A program made the position numbers and the translations under genes. From Candidatus Brocadia sp. (GTDB lineage Bacteria > Planctomycetota > Brocadiia > Brocadiales > Brocadiaceae): 62,246 nt of DNA. The stretch is taken from contig WYAU01000003.1 of the NCBI GenBank assembly GCA_011525665.1, positions 1-62,246 on the forward strand, written 5' to 3'. Shown here in pieces: positions 26,005 to 34,746 of this stretch (positions within the stretch are counted from its first letter, which is position 1; every line of letters begins with the position of its first letter). The notes under the pieces are model-generated. The model had not been told where the DNA came from and did no database searches. It worked only from the letters and a program-made list of their open reading frames with translations.

Positions 26005-26886
26005 TTGAATGACATACATACAAAAGAAAATCTATTTTCATTGGATCCCAAAACGACCAACGAAAATCATATTTCTATGAGCAATTCATTGATAATGGAG
26101 GCCTATCGACTTATTGATCAAAAAATGGTTTTGGTTTTAGGTTGTGGACAGTGCAAAGAAATTCCTATTGAGAGCTTGATCATCTCATCTTATGTTGATT
26201 TGATCGATCTTGACAGAGAGGCTCTTCAAAAGTTAAGGGTTAATCTAACGTCTAACTGCTGTCTAAATTTAGAAAGGGTCTCTTTTGTGTGGGAAGATAT
26301 TACTGGTTTCATTGTTTCGTTATCAAAAGAAGTTGAAAATTGTTTTCAGACAGCGGGTGGCGCAGAGAAATCGCTAAGGATGGTGACAAATCTGCTTGAT
26401 AGCGCCAAAATGTCTTTTTGGACTTCACCAGTTGGTTATCAGTACACATTGATTATATGTTCCCTGCTACTGACTCAATTGCAAGCTTTCGTGCTATCAA
26501 AACTTGAGCGGATTTTTATCAAATTTTTCCCTAAAGATAGAGGCATGCTTTGCACGGATACTGATTGGATTAAGGCAAAGTTCAGGCTTGCAAGAAAACT
26601 CGAAGAAGCGTTTGTCGCTCATTTGAAGACTCTTATGGATACTGAAGCCATTATCTATATTTCCGATACTGTTCGGGTTTGTTTTGCAAAACACATTTCG
26701 GATGGTCTATTCTCAACCGAGGGCTCGTGGATTGCGTTAAAGAGTAGTCGTTTAGTAGATTATTTCGATTCAAGTTACAAGGTCATAAAAGAAACTTCGT
26801 GGCCTTGGTTTCTTCCAAAGACCGAGAAGAATTCCGACGGAAGATTGTATGACGTCCAGGCGCTTATACTCAAACCAATGAGGTAA
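26005..26886 (+). CDS. Unknown protein with methyltransferase-like N-terminus, inside eCIS operon
   Basis: A 293-residue protein from a TTG at 26005 with no evident Shine-Dalgarno. An in-frame ATG at 26077 is an alternative. Residues about 42-72 read VLVLGCGQCKEIPI...VDLIDLDREAL, the glycine-rich loop and acidic second strand of class I SAM-dependent methyltransferases. The later FVWEDITGF fits the next strand. The rest (SPVGYQYTLIICSLLLTQLQAF...FRLARKLEEAFVAHLKTLMD) is helical and fits a Rossmann-like enzyme. Substrate residues cannot be named. AT content is higher than in neighbouring baseplate genes, suggesting a separate origin. It may be cargo or a modifier of the machine. Confidence 0.6.
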   Translation: MNDIHTKENLFSLDPKTTNENHISMSNSLIMEAYRLIDQKMVLVLGCGQCKEIPIESLIISSYVDLIDLDREALQKLRVNLTSNCCLNLERVSFVWEDITGFIVSLSKEVENCFQTAGGAEKSLRMVTNLLDSAKMSFWTSPVGYQYTLIICSLLLTQLQAFVLSKLERIFIKFFPKDRGMLCTDTDWIKAKFRLARKLEEAFVAHLKTLMDTEAIIYISDTVRVCFAKHISDGLFSTEGSWIALKSSRLVDYFDSSYKVIKETSWPWFLPKTEKNSDGRLYDVQALILKPMR

Positions 26887-26892
26887 TGAAAT

Positions 26893-27588
26893 ATGCCAGG
26901 TGGCTTTAGCAACAAACCAAAAATCTTACGAGGCGCATTTGTGGAATACGGTCTGAGCCTGCCACCGCTGGTTGTCGTGTTTCAATTCAATCCGATTCAA
27001 CTGACCCGCAACCGCAGTCTTACCTTCTCGGTTCCGAGCAGTGGGACATCGGGAGGTGGTTCTACCCCGCTCAGGAAATTCCATGAAAGACAGGACGATC
27101 TGACTGATTTGCGGGACGCCCAACAAGTACAAGTGCAGGAAGAATCCATCGGCTTAGAAATCCGTTTAGATGCTACTGACAAATTAAACGAGGGAGACAC
27201 GATCACAGAACAGTTCGGTATCTCGCCTCAACTTGCCACCCTGGAGTTGATGGTCCATCCCAAGGGAGAGAGTCTTATTGGGCAAGCCCTGGGCGCATTA
27301 CTCGGCTCGCCAGGGGGGTTTAGCTTTACCAGGGGGGAAAATCCTCCACTGATCCTCTTTATCTGGGGGCGTAAACGGGTGCTACCAGTGAACGTCAATA
27401 GCATGAACATCACTGAAACGGAGTTTAGCACGGACCTGAATCCCATACGGGCCACGGTTTCAGTAAACCTGACTGTTATTGAAGGTAAAAATATTCCCTA
27501 TATGTATTCCAAGGCCATGAAGGAGGCCATGTCGGTGCTGAATCTCGCCAACATTACCGATATCGCCGATGTTGTTATACCGGGGTAA
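26893..27588 (+). CDS. eCIS baseplate protein, Afp7/gp53-region-like
   Basis: A 231-residue protein. It begins with AFVEYGLSLPPLVVVFQFNPIQLTRNRSLTF, the typical opening of baseplate proteins that precede the LysM-like subunit in eCIS loci. A polar stretch with a SGTSGGGS linker follows. Then come beta-rich segments (IGLEIRLDATDKLNEGD...LATLELMVHPKGE) and a final beta-sandwich-like part (PLILFIWGRKRVLPVNVNSMNITETEF). It probably links the hub to the inner baseplate. It lies 6 bp behind the methyltransferase-like gene and 6 bp ahead of the LysM-like gene, so it is operonic. Homology is by pattern and position. Confidence 0.75.
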   Translation: MPGGFSNKPKILRGAFVEYGLSLPPLVVVFQFNPIQLTRNRSLTFSVPSSGTSGGGSTPLRKFHERQDDLTDLRDAQQVQVQEESIGLEIRLDATDKLNEGDTITEQFGISPQLATLELMVHPKGESLIGQALGALLGSPGGFSFTRGENPPLILFIWGRKRVLPVNVNSMNITETEFSTDLNPIRATVSVNLTVIEGKNIPYMYSKAMKEAMSVLNLANITDIADVVIPG

Positions 27589-27594
27589 AGAAAT

Positions 27595-28185
27595 ATGTTT
27601 TCTAAAATTTCTCGTTATCGAAAACAGCCGGATATTGTAGCCATCGATAATAAAGGCCTGGTCCTGGCATCCAGAGACTTGCGATTGCTTCCTGAGGTGT
27701 CGGGTACATTCCTTCATACGGTGGAAGAAATAGATCGACTGGATCACCTTGCCTATAAGTACTACAAGCAACCAAGGAAATGGTGGCGGATCTGCGATGC
27801 GAACCCTGAGTTCATGTCACCCCAGGCACTTTTGGGGAAGGAACCTGTTGTAACGGATCGGTTTCCCTTGACTTTTAATGGAGATACCGCCCAACCTCCC
27901 TGGGCAGATCTTTTAAGACATCTCTCAGAAACTTTGGGTGTCGAGTGCGTAAAGATAGTGGATGATATAAGCCTGGTACCGGAAGAACAAACCCACAATG
28001 GTCAACTGGTAACGGTTTACGCAGAACACTTCGAGCGTTCCGTAATTGTGACATACAACAACATGAATCTGAGCGCAGAAGATTTGGCCGGTATCATAAC
28101 TGATACGGGTTTCGAGGTAAGTCAGCCTGAGAACATCGGCAGAACAGGAAAGAAGATTATCATTCCACCGGATGTAGTAGCTTAA
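27595..28185 (+). CDS. LysM/tail-protein-X-like baseplate protein
   Basis: A 196-residue protein. Residues about 40-70 read GTFLHTVEEIDRLDHLAYKYYKQPRKWWRICDANPEF. This matches the LysM-like or gp53/tail-protein-X motif used in baseplates to grip peptidoglycan or hub subunits. The C-terminal half (ECVKIVDDISLVPEEQTHNGQLVTVYAEHFERSVIVTYNNMNL) is beta-rich. In many eCIS this domain is the C-terminus of the Afp7 homologue. Here it is a separate gene directly after the N-terminal-like partner, suggesting a split Afp7. The hub gene starts 3 bp after its stop. Confidence 0.72.
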   Translation: MFSKISRYRKQPDIVAIDNKGLVLASRDLRLLPEVSGTFLHTVEEIDRLDHLAYKYYKQPRKWWRICDANPEFMSPQALLGKEPVVTDRFPLTFNGDTAQPPWADLLRHLSETLGVECVKIVDDISLVPEEQTHNGQLVTVYAEHFERSVIVTYNNMNLSAEDLAGIITDTGFEVSQPENIGRTGKKIIIPPDVVA

Positions 28186-28188
28186 AAC

Positions 28189-29307
28189 ATGGAACACGAA
28201 AATTTTACTATAGAGATTGAAAACGAAGAGGTAGGTGACCTCTACCCGGATCTTATCAGCCTGGAGGTGGAGCTGGATAACGAGTTGGCCAGCATGTTCA
28301 GAATGCGGATCGCCATCTTGCAGCAGCCCGGCGGGATATGGACCTATCTGGATGACGATAGGTTAAGGATCTGGAAGAAAGTGAAAATCACCGCAGGTTT
28401 TGAAAGTGGCACAGAAGAACTGATTTCAGGGTATATTACTCATATAAAGCCCTCTTTTGATCCCGACTCTTCACGATGTACCCTGGAGATCTGGGGCATG
28501 GATGGCAGTGTGCTCATGGACAGGGAGGAGAAATTGAAGGACTGGCCTAACAAAAAAGATAGCGACATCGCCACAGAGATATTTCGTCTCTATGGCTTTA
28601 CACAAGAGGTGGAAGATACCGGGGTGATCCACGATGAGGCTGTTTCCACCGTTATCCAGCGGGAGACAGATATGCAATTTCTGAAGCGGCTGGCCCTGAG
28701 AAACGGTTTTGAATGCTATGTGGAGGGCACGACAGGGTACTTCCGGAAGCCTCAGGTGGATGCAACACCACAGCCGGTGCTGGCAGCCCACTTCGGGGAT
28801 GAGACCAACCTCAATCGCTTTTCCATTGAGGTCAATGCCCTAACGCCAGCGAATGTGGCCATGTTCCAGGTGGACCGTACCAATAAAGAGGTACTGGATG
28901 CAACGGCAGAAAGCAGCCAACAGACAGCCCTGGGCGATACCAATGTTGCCGGCCTGCTTGCAGCCGGGATGGATCCCGCCCGGATCTTTATTGGTATGAA
29001 CGTGGCAACGGGGAGCCCCGAGATGACTGCCCTTTGCCAGGGACTGTATCACGAAGGTGAATGGTTTGTAACGGGAGAGGGAGAGATTGCCGCCAGTCAC
29101 TATGGACACGTACTCAAACCCAGGGGAACGGTGACCATTAAAGGTGTGGGTGAGACGTACAGTGGCGTGTATTACGTTACCCATGTAACTCATTCATTTA
29201 CTCCTGACGGGTATACCCAATCCTTCAGGGTAAAACGGAATGCGCTTATGCCCACAGGTGCAGAGGAATTTTCCGCTTCCTCGGGATTCCTGGGTGGGTT
29301 GCTTTAG
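28189..29307 (+). CDS. Baseplate hub protein, gpD/gp27-like (N-terminal part of VgrG/Afp8)
   Basis: A 372-residue phage late-control-gene-D-type protein. It opens FTIEIENEEVGDLYPDLISLEVELDNELASMFRMRI. The barrel signature continues with LRIWKKVKITAGFESGTEELISGYITHIKPSF, and the second domain includes IQRETDMQFLKRLALRNGFECYVEG. It forms the trimeric hub that joins tube and spike. In Afp/PVC this domain is fused to the spike; here the spike is a separate gene 174 bp downstream, after a REP-like element. Translation probably follows from the LysM-like gene. No Shine-Dalgarno stands out. Confidence 0.92.
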   Translation: MEHENFTIEIENEEVGDLYPDLISLEVELDNELASMFRMRIAILQQPGGIWTYLDDDRLRIWKKVKITAGFESGTEELISGYITHIKPSFDPDSSRCTLEIWGMDGSVLMDREEKLKDWPNKKDSDIATEIFRLYGFTQEVEDTGVIHDEAVSTVIQRETDMQFLKRLALRNGFECYVEGTTGYFRKPQVDATPQPVLAAHFGDETNLNRFSIEVNALTPANVAMFQVDRTNKEVLDATAESSQQTALGDTNVAGLLAAGMDPARIFIGMNVATGSPEMTALCQGLYHEGEWFVTGEGEIAASHYGHVLKPRGTVTIKGVGETYSGVYYVTHVTHSFTPDGYTQSFRVKRNALMPTGAEEFSASSGFLGGLL

Positions 29308-29481
29308 CATCATGGATAGTTCGATGTACAGGAATTTCAAACAAAAACACCTCCCCCTTCATCCCCTCTTTTGAGGGGGAAAACCATATGTCCCTCGCTG
29401 GCGGGGGTGAAGGGGGTGGACAACTATCGTGAAAATTTGTATTTAAATGCACAGGGAAAGTATGATTGAGAAAGGATTGCC
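29308..29481. repeat. REP-like inverted repeat between hub and spike genes
   Basis: CACCTCCCCCTTCATCCCC (from about 29350) pairs in part with GGGGGTGAAGGGGGTGG (ending about 29419). CCTCTTTTGAGGGG lies between them. This is the only gap of more than 100 bp inside the hub-spike block. Confidence 0.6.
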
Positions 29482-30297
29482 GTGAATTTAGAAAAAGTTG
29501 TTGCCAGCTTGGTCCAAAAAGTTGAATACAGGTTTTACGGGAAATACCGGGGCTTTGTCGTGGATAACGCCGATCCGGAACAACTTGGCAGGCTCAAGGT
29601 CAAAGTTCCGAGTATCCTGGGCAATGATGTGGTCACCGGCTGGGCCGTGCCTTGCATGCCTTATGGCGGAGACGCAAATCTTGGATTCCTTTTTATTCCA
29701 GAGGTCAATGCCGGTGTGTGGGTGGAGTTTGAGGAAGGCGACCTGGAATTCCCCATATGGGTGGGAACGTTCTGGAGCAAACCAGGTGGTGAGAGCGAAC
29801 TGCCAAAACCAAACGAGGCTGACGGGTCAGAACAAGGAAGTGTTCAGGACCCGCCGACACGGAAGATCATCAAAACGGAAAAGGGACACACCATTCAGTT
29901 TGAAGATGCCGACGGTGAAGAGATGATTACTATTTTCGAGGCCACCAACAGTCATGTGGTTACAATGAATAAAGACGGGATTAAGATTACAGACGGCGCC
30001 GGAAATGAAATCAAAATGGATGGGCAGGGTCTCATCTGTAAAGACAAGAACGGCAATGCTGTTACCATGGATAGTTCCGGCATTACAATCAAGAGTAACC
30101 AAATAAAAATTGGTGAGAATGCGACCGAGCCTTTGGTTCTTGGAAATCAATTGAAGACGGCTCTCAACAACTGGGTCAATACCGTATTCGCAACGCATAT
30201 GCATACAGGGAATCTGGGTGCACCCACGACACCTCCTTTACCCGGGGCGCCGCTCCTGCTTGATCTTGCGCTATCACCAACCAACAAGGTGAAATGA
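29482..30297 (+). CDS. Baseplate spike protein, gpV/gp5-like
   Basis: A 271-residue protein from a GTG with AAAGGA upstream. Residues about 20-100 are the OB-fold of the gpV/gp5 spike (GKYRGFVVDNADPEQLGRLKVKVPSILGND ... GVWVEFEEGDLEFPIWVGTFW). Residues about 130-215 are short beta-helix repeats (ITDGAGNEIKMDGQGLICKDKNGNAVTMDSSG), which form the trimeric needle. The C-terminus HMHTGNLGAPTTPPLPGAP is the usual end of such spikes, where a PAAR tip would sit. No PAAR protein was found in the window. Paired with the upstream hub it equals a split Afp8/VgrG. Confidence 0.92.
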   Translation: MNLEKVVASLVQKVEYRFYGKYRGFVVDNADPEQLGRLKVKVPSILGNDVVTGWAVPCMPYGGDANLGFLFIPEVNAGVWVEFEEGDLEFPIWVGTFWSKPGGESELPKPNEADGSEQGSVQDPPTRKIIKTEKGHTIQFEDADGEEMITIFEATNSHVVTMNKDGIKITDGAGNEIKMDGQGLICKDKNGNAVTMDSSGITIKSNQIKIGENATEPLVLGNQLKTALNNWVNTVFATHMHTGNLGAPTTPPLPGAPLLLDLALSPTNKVK

Positions 30298-30379
30298 CTA
30301 TTATGGCACTTGAAACAGGCGAATAACGTCGTGTTCACCCAGAGTAATGATGGTACCGGACACGTGAGGTAATACTATA

Positions 30380-30745
30380 ATGGCAGAGATTATAACATTT
30401 AGTTTTCCCTTTGCAGTTAATCAGGCGGGAAGTATTAGCGCCGCCGGAGGGGATGAGGCCATACGGGGAAAGATCATCCAGGTGCTCTTTACAGCCCCCG
30501 GGGAACGGGTTAATCTGCCTGAGTTTGGATGCGGGCTTTTCAATCTGGTCTTTGAGCCCAACAACACTATCCTTGCTGCTGCTACGGAGTTTACGGTGGG
30601 ACAGGCCCTGACCCGATGGTTGAGGGATGATATCGTGGTAGATGGCGTGAATGTGAAATCGTCAGGGGAAACCATTACCATTGAGGTTGCTTACACAAAA
30701 AGACAGGAACTCTCAAAACAGGCAGTCCGTATTCATTTCAGGTAG
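30380..30745 (+). CDS. gp25/GPW-like baseplate wedge protein (Afp9-like)
   Basis: A 121-residue gp25-like protein. The signature is GGDEAIRGKIIQVLFTAPGERVNLPEFGCGLFNLVFEPN near residues 20-60. It seeds sheath polymerisation at the baseplate. It starts at ATG 30380 behind GAGGT. Its position between spike and gpJ-like gene matches the order in Afp, PVC and MAC loci. Confidence 0.95.
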   Translation: MAEIITFSFPFAVNQAGSISAAGGDEAIRGKIIQVLFTAPGERVNLPEFGCGLFNLVFEPNNTILAAATEFTVGQALTRWLRDDIVVDGVNVKSSGETITIEVAYTKRQELSKQAVRIHFR

Positions 30746-31108
30746 GTGTAAAGGTAATGACTGAATATTAATAACTTAATGTATGAATTTTCAAATTTTC
30801 TCCTACTGCCTTACACACCCACAACCTCCCTCAAGAGGGGACCTGAGGAAATCCCCCTTAATAAAGGGGGCAAGGGGGTTGTTTTAACTGGCATTTGATG
30901 TGTATATAAAAAATCGCCGAAGTCCTAATTAACAGACCGCTCCTTCGTCGTATGGCTGATCCTTCGACAAGCTCAGGATGCAGCGCCGTGCATGGTAAGC
31001 CTGCCGAACCATCATGACGAAGTCTCCTCCTTGCTAAGGAGAGGGATGGGGGTGGTAATGAAAGCTCCACACAATATTATTGAATAATTACAAATAAGGG
31101 AGATAGAA
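30746..31108. repeat. REP-like repeats between gp25 and gpJ genes
   Basis: A 363-bp gene-free stretch. CAACCTCCCTCAAGAGGGG (from about 30820) and CCCCCTTAATAAAGGGGGCAAGGGGGTTG (about 30852-30880) form one unit. CTCCTCCTTGCTAAGGAGAGGGATGGGGG forms another (about 31025-31053). TCCTTCGACAAGCTCAGGA (about 30960-30978) is a third short palindrome. All are non-coding. Confidence 0.6.
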
Positions 31109-32680
31109 ATGGCAGAGATAAAGCAGACAAGTGGGCGTGCGATTATTGATTATATGGCCCGTGATTATGATAGCCTCCTGCAATCTATGAGGGCTCTCAT
31201 TCCAGATAAACTTCCGGAGTGGACAGAATATGAGTCCGAGGCTGATTTTGGGAATGTCCTATTACAACTCTTCGCCCATATGGGCGACATCCTGAGTTAC
31301 TACCAGGATCGCGTTGCCAATGAGAGCTTCCTGGGAACGGCACAGACCCGCCGCAGCATTATTCATCACTTGAGACTGATAGGATACAAACTTTCCACAG
31401 CTGCGCCTGCATCTGCCAAACTCAAAATAACCATTACCGTACCGGACACGAACAATGATATTATTACCATCAACAAGGGAAATGCCTTCGCCACCAAGAG
31501 CCAGAAGGATAAACCCAGTGTCCGCTTTGAGTATACAGGCGAACAACCATTTTCTATAGATTTCAGTGCCGTTCCCGTAGTCGCAAATAAAAAACACTTT
31601 GAAGGGATGATTCCGGTTGAAGAGGGCCGGCTGGTGAAAGATGAGATCCTGGGTACATCAGATGGTACCAAAAATCAAAAGTTTCCTCTGGCGCACCCGG
31701 GTCTGATTCTCAGGTCTCTGGGGCTGGGTCAGGCGGTTAATAAGGATATTTTCCTGCTCACGGAGTTGGGCGGGACGATGGAGGAGTGGTCATTGCAGGA
31801 GAGTCTGGCCTTCAGCCGTGAGGGGCAAAAGGATTTTATCATAGAGATCGATGAGGAAGACAGAGCCACGGTCATTTTTGGTGACGGTGTCTTTGGTGCA
31901 ATCCCAGCCGGTGGGGCTGTTATCAAAGTTACATATCGTGCAGGTGGCGGTCTGCACGGTAATGTTGCAGCAAACACCATACAGACCATCGTGAATGCCC
32001 CCCAGTTGGCACTTCTTGGGGCAAAGGTTACAAATCCAGAGCCTGCCACAGGTGGAGCAAACCGTGAAACCATCGAACATGCAGTCATGCATGCCCCCAG
32101 TGTATTCCGTTCGCTCAGGCGTGCTGTAACAGCGGAAGATTATAAGGCCCTTGCCCTGGACTTTAAAGGTGTGGGCAAGGTGCGTGCGGAATCCACCAAC
32201 TGGAATACCGTAACGCTCTCTATAGCACCAGAAGGTGGTGGGCAGGTGAGCGACGTGCTTAAGGCCAACCTGCTGGCCTACTTTGAAGACAAGAGACCCC
32301 TGTCAACCATTATTGAGATCGAGGACGTGGATTATGTGAAGATATACGTCACAGCGGAAATCGGTGTGCAGAGTTATTACTCCCGGGCGGATATTAAAGA
32401 GAAAATTAAAAGTGCAGCAGGCAAACTGCTTGCCTTTGATAACGTGGATTTCGCCCAGATCATCTACCTGAGCAAATTTTACGAAGCGATTGAAGCAATC
32501 GACGGGGTGGAGTACGTGACGATCACTGAGTTCAGGCGCGGACCTCCGCCCATTAAGCCTGATGAGCCTGGGAAGATCCAGTTAGGAAGCAAAGAAATCC
32601 CCCGAATCCCGGACGACCCTGAGGATGGGCCAGAGTATGTTGGTGGTATCAAAGTGGTGATCAAGGAAGGAGGTATCTGA
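31109..32680 (+). CDS. Baseplate assembly protein, gpJ/gp6-like (Afp11-like)
   Basis: A 523-residue wedge protein. The N-terminal block EADFGNVLLQLFAHMGDILSYYQDRVANESFLGTA is typical of putative eCIS baseplate J-like proteins. The middle contains VIFGDGVFGAIPAGGAVIKVTYRAGGGLHGNVA. The gpJ core includes RRAVTAEDYKALALDFKGVGKVRAE. It forms the ring of the baseplate with the next gene's product. Shine-Dalgarno AGGGAG. The next start lies 2 bp after its stop, so translation is coupled. The C-terminal about 40 residues (RRGPPPIKPDEPGKIQLGSKEIPRIPDDPEDG) are proline-rich and probably flexible. Confidence 0.94.
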   Translation: MAEIKQTSGRAIIDYMARDYDSLLQSMRALIPDKLPEWTEYESEADFGNVLLQLFAHMGDILSYYQDRVANESFLGTAQTRRSIIHHLRLIGYKLSTAAPASAKLKITITVPDTNNDIITINKGNAFATKSQKDKPSVRFEYTGEQPFSIDFSAVPVVANKKHFEGMIPVEEGRLVKDEILGTSDGTKNQKFPLAHPGLILRSLGLGQAVNKDIFLLTELGGTMEEWSLQESLAFSREGQKDFIIEIDEEDRATVIFGDGVFGAIPAGGAVIKVTYRAGGGLHGNVAANTIQTIVNAPQLALLGAKVTNPEPATGGANRETIEHAVMHAPSVFRSLRRAVTAEDYKALALDFKGVGKVRAESTNWNTVTLSIAPEGGGQVSDVLKANLLAYFEDKRPLSTIIEIEDVDYVKIYVTAEIGVQSYYSRADIKEKIKSAAGKLLAFDNVDFAQIIYLSKFYEAIEAIDGVEYVTITEFRRGPPPIKPDEPGKIQLGSKEIPRIPDDPEDGPEYVGGIKVVIKEGGI

Positions 32681-32682
32681 TC

Positions 32683-34713
32683 ATGCGTCTAAAAAATATT
32701 ACTGCGATTCCTCATCCTTATGGAAACAGGATAGACCTGACATGGATCAATCCTGATCCCGTTCAATTTCCCGGTGTGCGAGTGATGCGACGTGAGGGTA
32801 CCCATCCTGTTTCACCCGAAGATGGTATTGTGGTGGCAGAAGGTGAGGCGCTCACTTCCGCAACAGATCAAAATCTCAAGGGTGAAACGGTGTATTATTA
32901 TACCCTGTTTCCCTATAAGGGCGATCCTCCTGAATACCAAATTGATCTTCATAACCGTGCATCCGCAATGGCAACCGCTCCATACAACATGGTCGGACAG
33001 ATGTATGACACCTTACCGGCAATCTATCACCGTTACGACACTGTTTTGCCAACGACCATTACCGATGGGATGCTGGAGGAGGATAAGCAAAGAGGACAAT
33101 TGCGCCGTTTTTTAGGTTTGCCAGGCTGCCATCTTGATCAATTCTATAGTTTTGCCAGAGCTATGCTGGACTTACATAACCGTAATAACGTGGATGGGCG
33201 TTTGTTGCCGTTGCTGGCGCAATGGATTGGTTGGAAGACAGATTACAACCGGGAAATTGATGCGCAGCGTAACGAAATCAGAAACGCACCTGCAGTTTAT
33301 AAGACGGTTGGGATCATTCCCACGGTAGAGGCCACCGTGAAGCGCATCAGCGGCTGGGAGAGCCGAACCAAGGAATTTGTTCACAATGTATTTTTATCCA
33401 ATCGCCCCGAACGAATGAATATGTGGGCACGTCAGCGCAGTAATGCCGGTGAATGGTCGGAACCCCCGGAACTATTGTCATTGGATTTTGCTTACGAGGG
33501 CAGACCATCAGCGGTCAGTGATGCGGATGGAACCCTTTGGCTTTTCTACCACACCCTCAGGAATGGCCAATGGAATATCTGGTATAAGACCTATCGTGAG
33601 GACAGTGGATGGTCACCCAGTCAACCCTTTACGAACCGTGCAGGAATCGACAAATATCCTGCAACAGCTATTCAGGGGGGAACGTTATGGGTTTTCTGGA
33701 GTACCTATGATGAGACACAGCACATCTGGCATATCAATCATCGAACCAGAACTGGCGGCGCTTGGTCTGCAATTGAGACTGAGGAACCTTTTGCAGATAT
33801 GGAAAACGAACGCAAGAATCCCTGGGCTGTGGTCGATAATACAGGTGGTTTATGGCTATTCTGGCTGGAAAGAGTTGATTCGCGATGGCAGTTGAAATAC
33901 AACAGGCATAATGGCACTACCTGGGGCACAGTCAGCAATTTCCCTCTGGATGTTGCCGGAGCGGACCCCAGGGTGGAAAGTGAACCATTTGTCCTATTCT
34001 ATCCAACAGGACCGAATCAAAGTATCTGGGTCTTTTGGACCCGACGTGAGCCTGCGGCAGAACCCGGGCAGACCCGATGGACGCTCGTATATCGGACGAA
34101 AGGAAATATCGATCCGGATGAAACCGGTTGGAGCAATATTGAATCACTCTCCACAGTGCCGCCCACATTTCATGACCGTGAACCTGCTGCATTTGTTAGT
34201 GATGCCGGGAATATCGAACTCTTCTGGGCTTCCAATCGTGATGGAAGCTGGTGCATCTGGAACAACACTTTGGATATAACTACCCAAACCTGGGGAACGG
34301 CAGAACGGGTCACCGATGGCCCTTATTCCCAGCGTGACCCTCTTCCCTTATTGCTTAATAATGGTATGTTGCTCCTCTATCGCTCAAACGAAAGCCTCTC
34401 TTATACCAGCAATGTCTATCGAGCCACTGAAACGGTGGATTTTCGTTACGCTGGTTGCACAACGGTTGACACCCGCAATGCCGCCAGGATTATCCTGCGG
34501 GGCCAGTTCGAGGACTTTCAGACCTATACCTATGATACGGGTAAAAACGGGGGACGGACGAACGAAGACTGGTATGCCCGGGATACCATAGGTCTCTATC
34601 TGAATCCGGATACCATGGATGCAGAGAAGATCACCCTGGGAAGATCCCGCATAGCGCAGGTTTTACGTGAGTTTATGCCGATAACAGACAGGGCAGTATT
34701 ATTTACGCAGTAA
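32683..34713 (+). CDS. gpI-like tail protein with inserted beta-propeller (Afp12-like)
   Basis: A 676-residue protein. The N-terminus (about 1-95) is fibronectin-like (GNRIDLTWINPDPVQFPGVRVMRREG). The gpI-type region follows at about 100-230 (LPAIYHRYDTVLPTTITDGMLEEDKQRGQLRRFLGL ... YKTVGIIPTVEATVKRISGWE). Residues about 245-570 hold repeating units of about 50 residues containing DxxGxLWLFW (for example DADGTLWLFYHTLRNGQWNIWYK), a sialidase/BNR-like beta-propeller. The C-terminal about 90 residues return to tail-protein sequence. gpI carries the tail fibres, so a propeller here may expose a sugar-binding surface. ATG follows AAGGAGG. Confidence 0.85.
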   Translation: MRLKNITAIPHPYGNRIDLTWINPDPVQFPGVRVMRREGTHPVSPEDGIVVAEGEALTSATDQNLKGETVYYYTLFPYKGDPPEYQIDLHNRASAMATAPYNMVGQMYDTLPAIYHRYDTVLPTTITDGMLEEDKQRGQLRRFLGLPGCHLDQFYSFARAMLDLHNRNNVDGRLLPLLAQWIGWKTDYNREIDAQRNEIRNAPAVYKTVGIIPTVEATVKRISGWESRTKEFVHNVFLSNRPERMNMWARQRSNAGEWSEPPELLSLDFAYEGRPSAVSDADGTLWLFYHTLRNGQWNIWYKTYREDSGWSPSQPFTNRAGIDKYPATAIQGGTLWVFWSTYDETQHIWHINHRTRTGGAWSAIETEEPFADMENERKNPWAVVDNTGGLWLFWLERVDSRWQLKYNRHNGTTWGTVSNFPLDVAGADPRVESEPFVLFYPTGPNQSIWVFWTRREPAAEPGQTRWTLVYRTKGNIDPDETGWSNIESLSTVPPTFHDREPAAFVSDAGNIELFWASNRDGSWCIWNNTLDITTQTWGTAERVTDGPYSQRDPLPLLLNNGMLLLYRSNESLSYTSNVYRATETVDFRYAGCTTVDTRNAARIILRGQFEDFQTYTYDTGKNGGRTNEDWYARDTIGLYLNPDTMDAEKITLGRSRIAQVLREFMPITDRAVLFTQ

Positions 34714-34746
34714 GTGATTGACATACGAAAAAACGAGGATAAGACT

